DNA of 6,126 nucleotides, from NCBI GenBank assembly GCA_041497995.1, contig JBGQHM010000402.1, positions 1 to 6,126 on the forward strand, given 5' to 3'. The position numbers and the translations under genes are program-made. This DNA is from DATKMS01 sp041497995. GTDB lineage: Bacteria; Desulfobacterota; Binatia; HRBIN30. The stretch's first letter is position 1. Every line of letters starts with the position of its first letter. This document shows, piece after piece, positions 5,275 to 6,126 of the stretch. The notes beneath the pieces are model-generated. The model was not told where the DNA came from. It searched no databases and saw only the letters and a list, made by a program, of their open reading frames with translations.

Positions 5275-5661
5275 ATGAAGCCACGTCTCGACATGGAGAA
5301 GATCGCGAGGGGCTTGGGTGGAGAACGACATGGCAAGGTGGAGGCAAAGGCCGGCTACTTCGGTGCGATGCAGTTACTGGCAGACGTTCAGAACCGTCTG
5401 CGGGCTCCGAGTGGAGGCGGAAGGCCAACCGACCCCCGTTGGACTGAGCGCCGCCTATTACCGCTTGCTCCAGGGACGTTGAAGCGTCTGGAGGAACTCG
5501 CTGAAAAGATTCGCACCCACCGCGGCATCAGCATCGACCCGATGCAGCTTGCCGCGTTGATCCTTGAACGGACGGCTGAGCGATTCAGCGCAGAAGAGGC
5601 GGAAGAACTGGCTCAGCGGTCAAAGGCGTCAGGAACCGGAAGGCGGAGGAAGGGAGGTTGA
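5275..5661 (+). CDS. Ribbon-helix-helix-like protein, probable DNA-binding regulator
   Basis: A 128-residue basic protein of unknown family. An N-terminal region with RGLGGERHGKVEAKAGYFGAMQLL (12-35) may form a helical partner-binding part. A Gly/Pro linker (GGGRPTDPRW, 47-56) precedes a segment resembling a ribbon-helix-helix domain: strand RRLLPLAP (59-66), helix GTLKRLEELAEKIR (67-80), turn, and helix PMQLAALILERTAERF (89-104). The end is rich in Arg, Lys and Gly (115-128), typical of a disordered nucleic-acid-contacting tail. Such proteins bind short palindromes as dimers and often repress their own operon; the perfect palindrome at 4853-4870 fits. ATG 5275 is chosen because GAGAAG (5262-5267) lies 7 nt before it. 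A TTG at 5242 in the same frame would overlap the previous gene and lacks a site. The gap to the previous gene is 4 bp and to the next 2 bp. The assignment rests on pattern, not a search. Confidence 0.7.
   Translation: MKPRLDMEKIARGLGGERHGKVEAKAGYFGAMQLLADVQNRLRAPSGGGRPTDPRWTERRLLPLAPGTLKRLEELAEKIRTHRGISIDPMQLAALILERTAERFSAEEAEELAQRSKASGTGRRRKGG
5652..5657 (+). promoter_or_regulatory. Ribosome binding site deciding the third cassette gene start
   Basis: GGGAGG lies 6 nt before ATG 5664, inside the end of the previous gene. It supports the ATG over an in-frame TTG at 5658 and shows that the repeat-protein gene is meant to be translated. Confidence 0.65.
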
Positions 5662-5663
5662 GA

Positions 5664-6116
5664 ATGGGTCCAGATATCAATCGGATCTGGGATGATACGC
5701 TAAGCACAACGGTACTCCGCAGCGGCGTGGCACACCATTTGGCGGAACTCAGCGCTGTCTCCAGTCGCAGCGCAGCGCTGCTTTGCGCGGGGACGCTGAA
5801 TGATCTGGGAACCGCTCGTTTCAGGGCGTTGGGTGCGACTGCCGACCTGATTCGTTTTGGTGCTGTAGGTGCGAGGGCGCTCAGCAGCGGCGTCGCGCAG
5901 CATTTGGCGGGCCTCGACGCCGTCTTCGGTCAACGCGCAGCGCTGTCTTCTGCGGAGGGGGCGAAGCTCCTGGGAGCTGATCGGTTCGCGGCGTTGGGTG
6001 CGGCTGCCGACCGAATTAGCTTTAGCGGTGTAGGTGCGACGGCGCTCGGCAGCGGTGTCGCGCACCAGTTAGCGGGCGTCGATGCTGTCTCCACAAAAGT
6101 CAGCGCTGCGCGTTGA
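5664..6116 (+). CDS. Ala/Leu/Gly-rich protein of 55-residue tandem repeats, possibly truncated
   Basis: A 150-residue protein of unknown function. After a short leader (about 19 residues) it consists of a 55-residue repeat: two full units and the first 21 residues of a third, each starting with SGVA. Units 1 and 2 share 31 of 55 residues. The most conserved parts are SGVAxHLAxLxAV at the unit start and RFxALGAxADxIxFxxVGAxAL at the end. The pattern suggests amphipathic helices and a repeat scaffold or an oligomerising protein. No catalytic motif, signal peptide or clear membrane span is seen. It follows the ribbon-helix-helix-like gene by 2 bp with a strong ribosome binding site, so it belongs to the same operon. 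The third unit appears to have lost 2 nt, after which the frame reaches TGA 6114-6116. The ancestral protein may have been longer. The window ends 10 bp later. Confidence 0.65.
   Translation: MGPDINRIWDDTLSTTVLRSGVAHHLAELSAVSSRSAALLCAGTLNDLGTARFRALGATADLIRFGAVGARALSSGVAQHLAGLDAVFGQRAALSSAEGAKLLGADRFAALGAAADRISFSGVGATALGSGVAHQLAGVDAVSTKVSAAR
5719..6108 (+). repeat. 165-bp coding tandem repeat, about 2.4 units
   Basis: Units begin at 5719, 5884 and 6049, an exact 165-bp period equal to 55 codons. All three begin with gcagcggYgt. The octamer CAGCGCTG recurs at offset 54 in units 1 and 2 (5773 and 5938) but at offset 52 in unit 3 (6101), which locates a 2-nt loss in unit 3. The copies differ at many third codon positions, so the duplication is not recent and the protein repeat seems to have been kept by selection. 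Confidence 0.85.
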
Positions 6117-6126
6117 CCGGAGACAG

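Noticed and set aside
5700..6065. Minus-strand open frame opposite the repeat protein gene
   Set aside because: It repeats only because the DNA repeats. The translation is Arg/Gln-rich without structure, and the + strand frame has a strong ribosome binding site and operon position.
5719..6108. Possible CRISPR or satellite array from the regular repeats
   Set aside because: The 165-bp period equals 55 codons, copies diverge like coding sequence and there are no unique spacers. It is a protein repeat.

Overview
The window is high-GC bacterial chromosome, about 60% or a little more by eye. It carries a small catabolic-looking gene set, one housekeeping DNA repair gene and, at the right end, a tight three-gene cassette of unknown function. 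Nothing identifies the taxon firmly. The mix of cyclase, SnoaL-like, carboxymuconolactone-decarboxylase-like and CaiB/BaiF CoA-transferase genes is common in soil and sediment bacteria with large, often uncultured genomes (Binatota, Proteobacteria, Acidobacteria-like lineages). That placement is inference.

Left part (1-2729): the 3' end of a SAM-dependent methyltransferase runs rightward. It meets a leftward operon head to head with only 3 bp between stop codons. In transcription order the operon is an NTF2/SnoaL-like protein (2729-2349), a carboxymuconolactone-decarboxylase-family protein (2325-1945), a 3-hydroxyisobutyrate-dehydrogenase-family oxidoreductase (1918-1007) and a metal-dependent cyclase/hydrolase with an HxGTHxDxPxH motif (993-271). 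Gaps are 10-26 bp. Two of the junctions are built from 7-bp tandem repeats (GTGANRA on the coding strand) that supply stop and start codons. Together the enzymes suggest breakdown of a cyclic or aromatic-derived acid; the substrate is unknown.

Middle (2730-4663): a 103-bp divergent spacer holds a strong imperfect inverted repeat of 52 bp. It is followed by ung (uracil-DNA glycosylase, rightward, complete with its catalytic residues). A leftward CaiB/BaiF family III enzyme follows, with alpha-methylacyl-CoA-racemase-type catalytic residues. Its stop lies 13 bp from the ung stop.

Right part (4664-6126): a 220-bp spacer contains an 18-bp tandem direct repeat, a small hairpin, and a plausible promoter whose -10 box sits in the centre of a perfect 18-bp palindrome. 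This precedes three tightly packed rightward genes. The first is an uncharacterised 128-residue protein (4884-5270). The second is a 128-residue protein with a ribbon-helix-helix-like segment and a basic tail (5275-5661). The third is an Ala/Leu/Gly-rich protein made of 55-residue tandem repeats (5664-6116), whose last repeat is cut short, apparently by a 2-nt deletion. The likely logic is an autoregulated operon in which the second protein binds the palindrome. It could be a toxin-antitoxin-like or other accessory module. This is the least explained part of the window and the best candidate for something undescribed.
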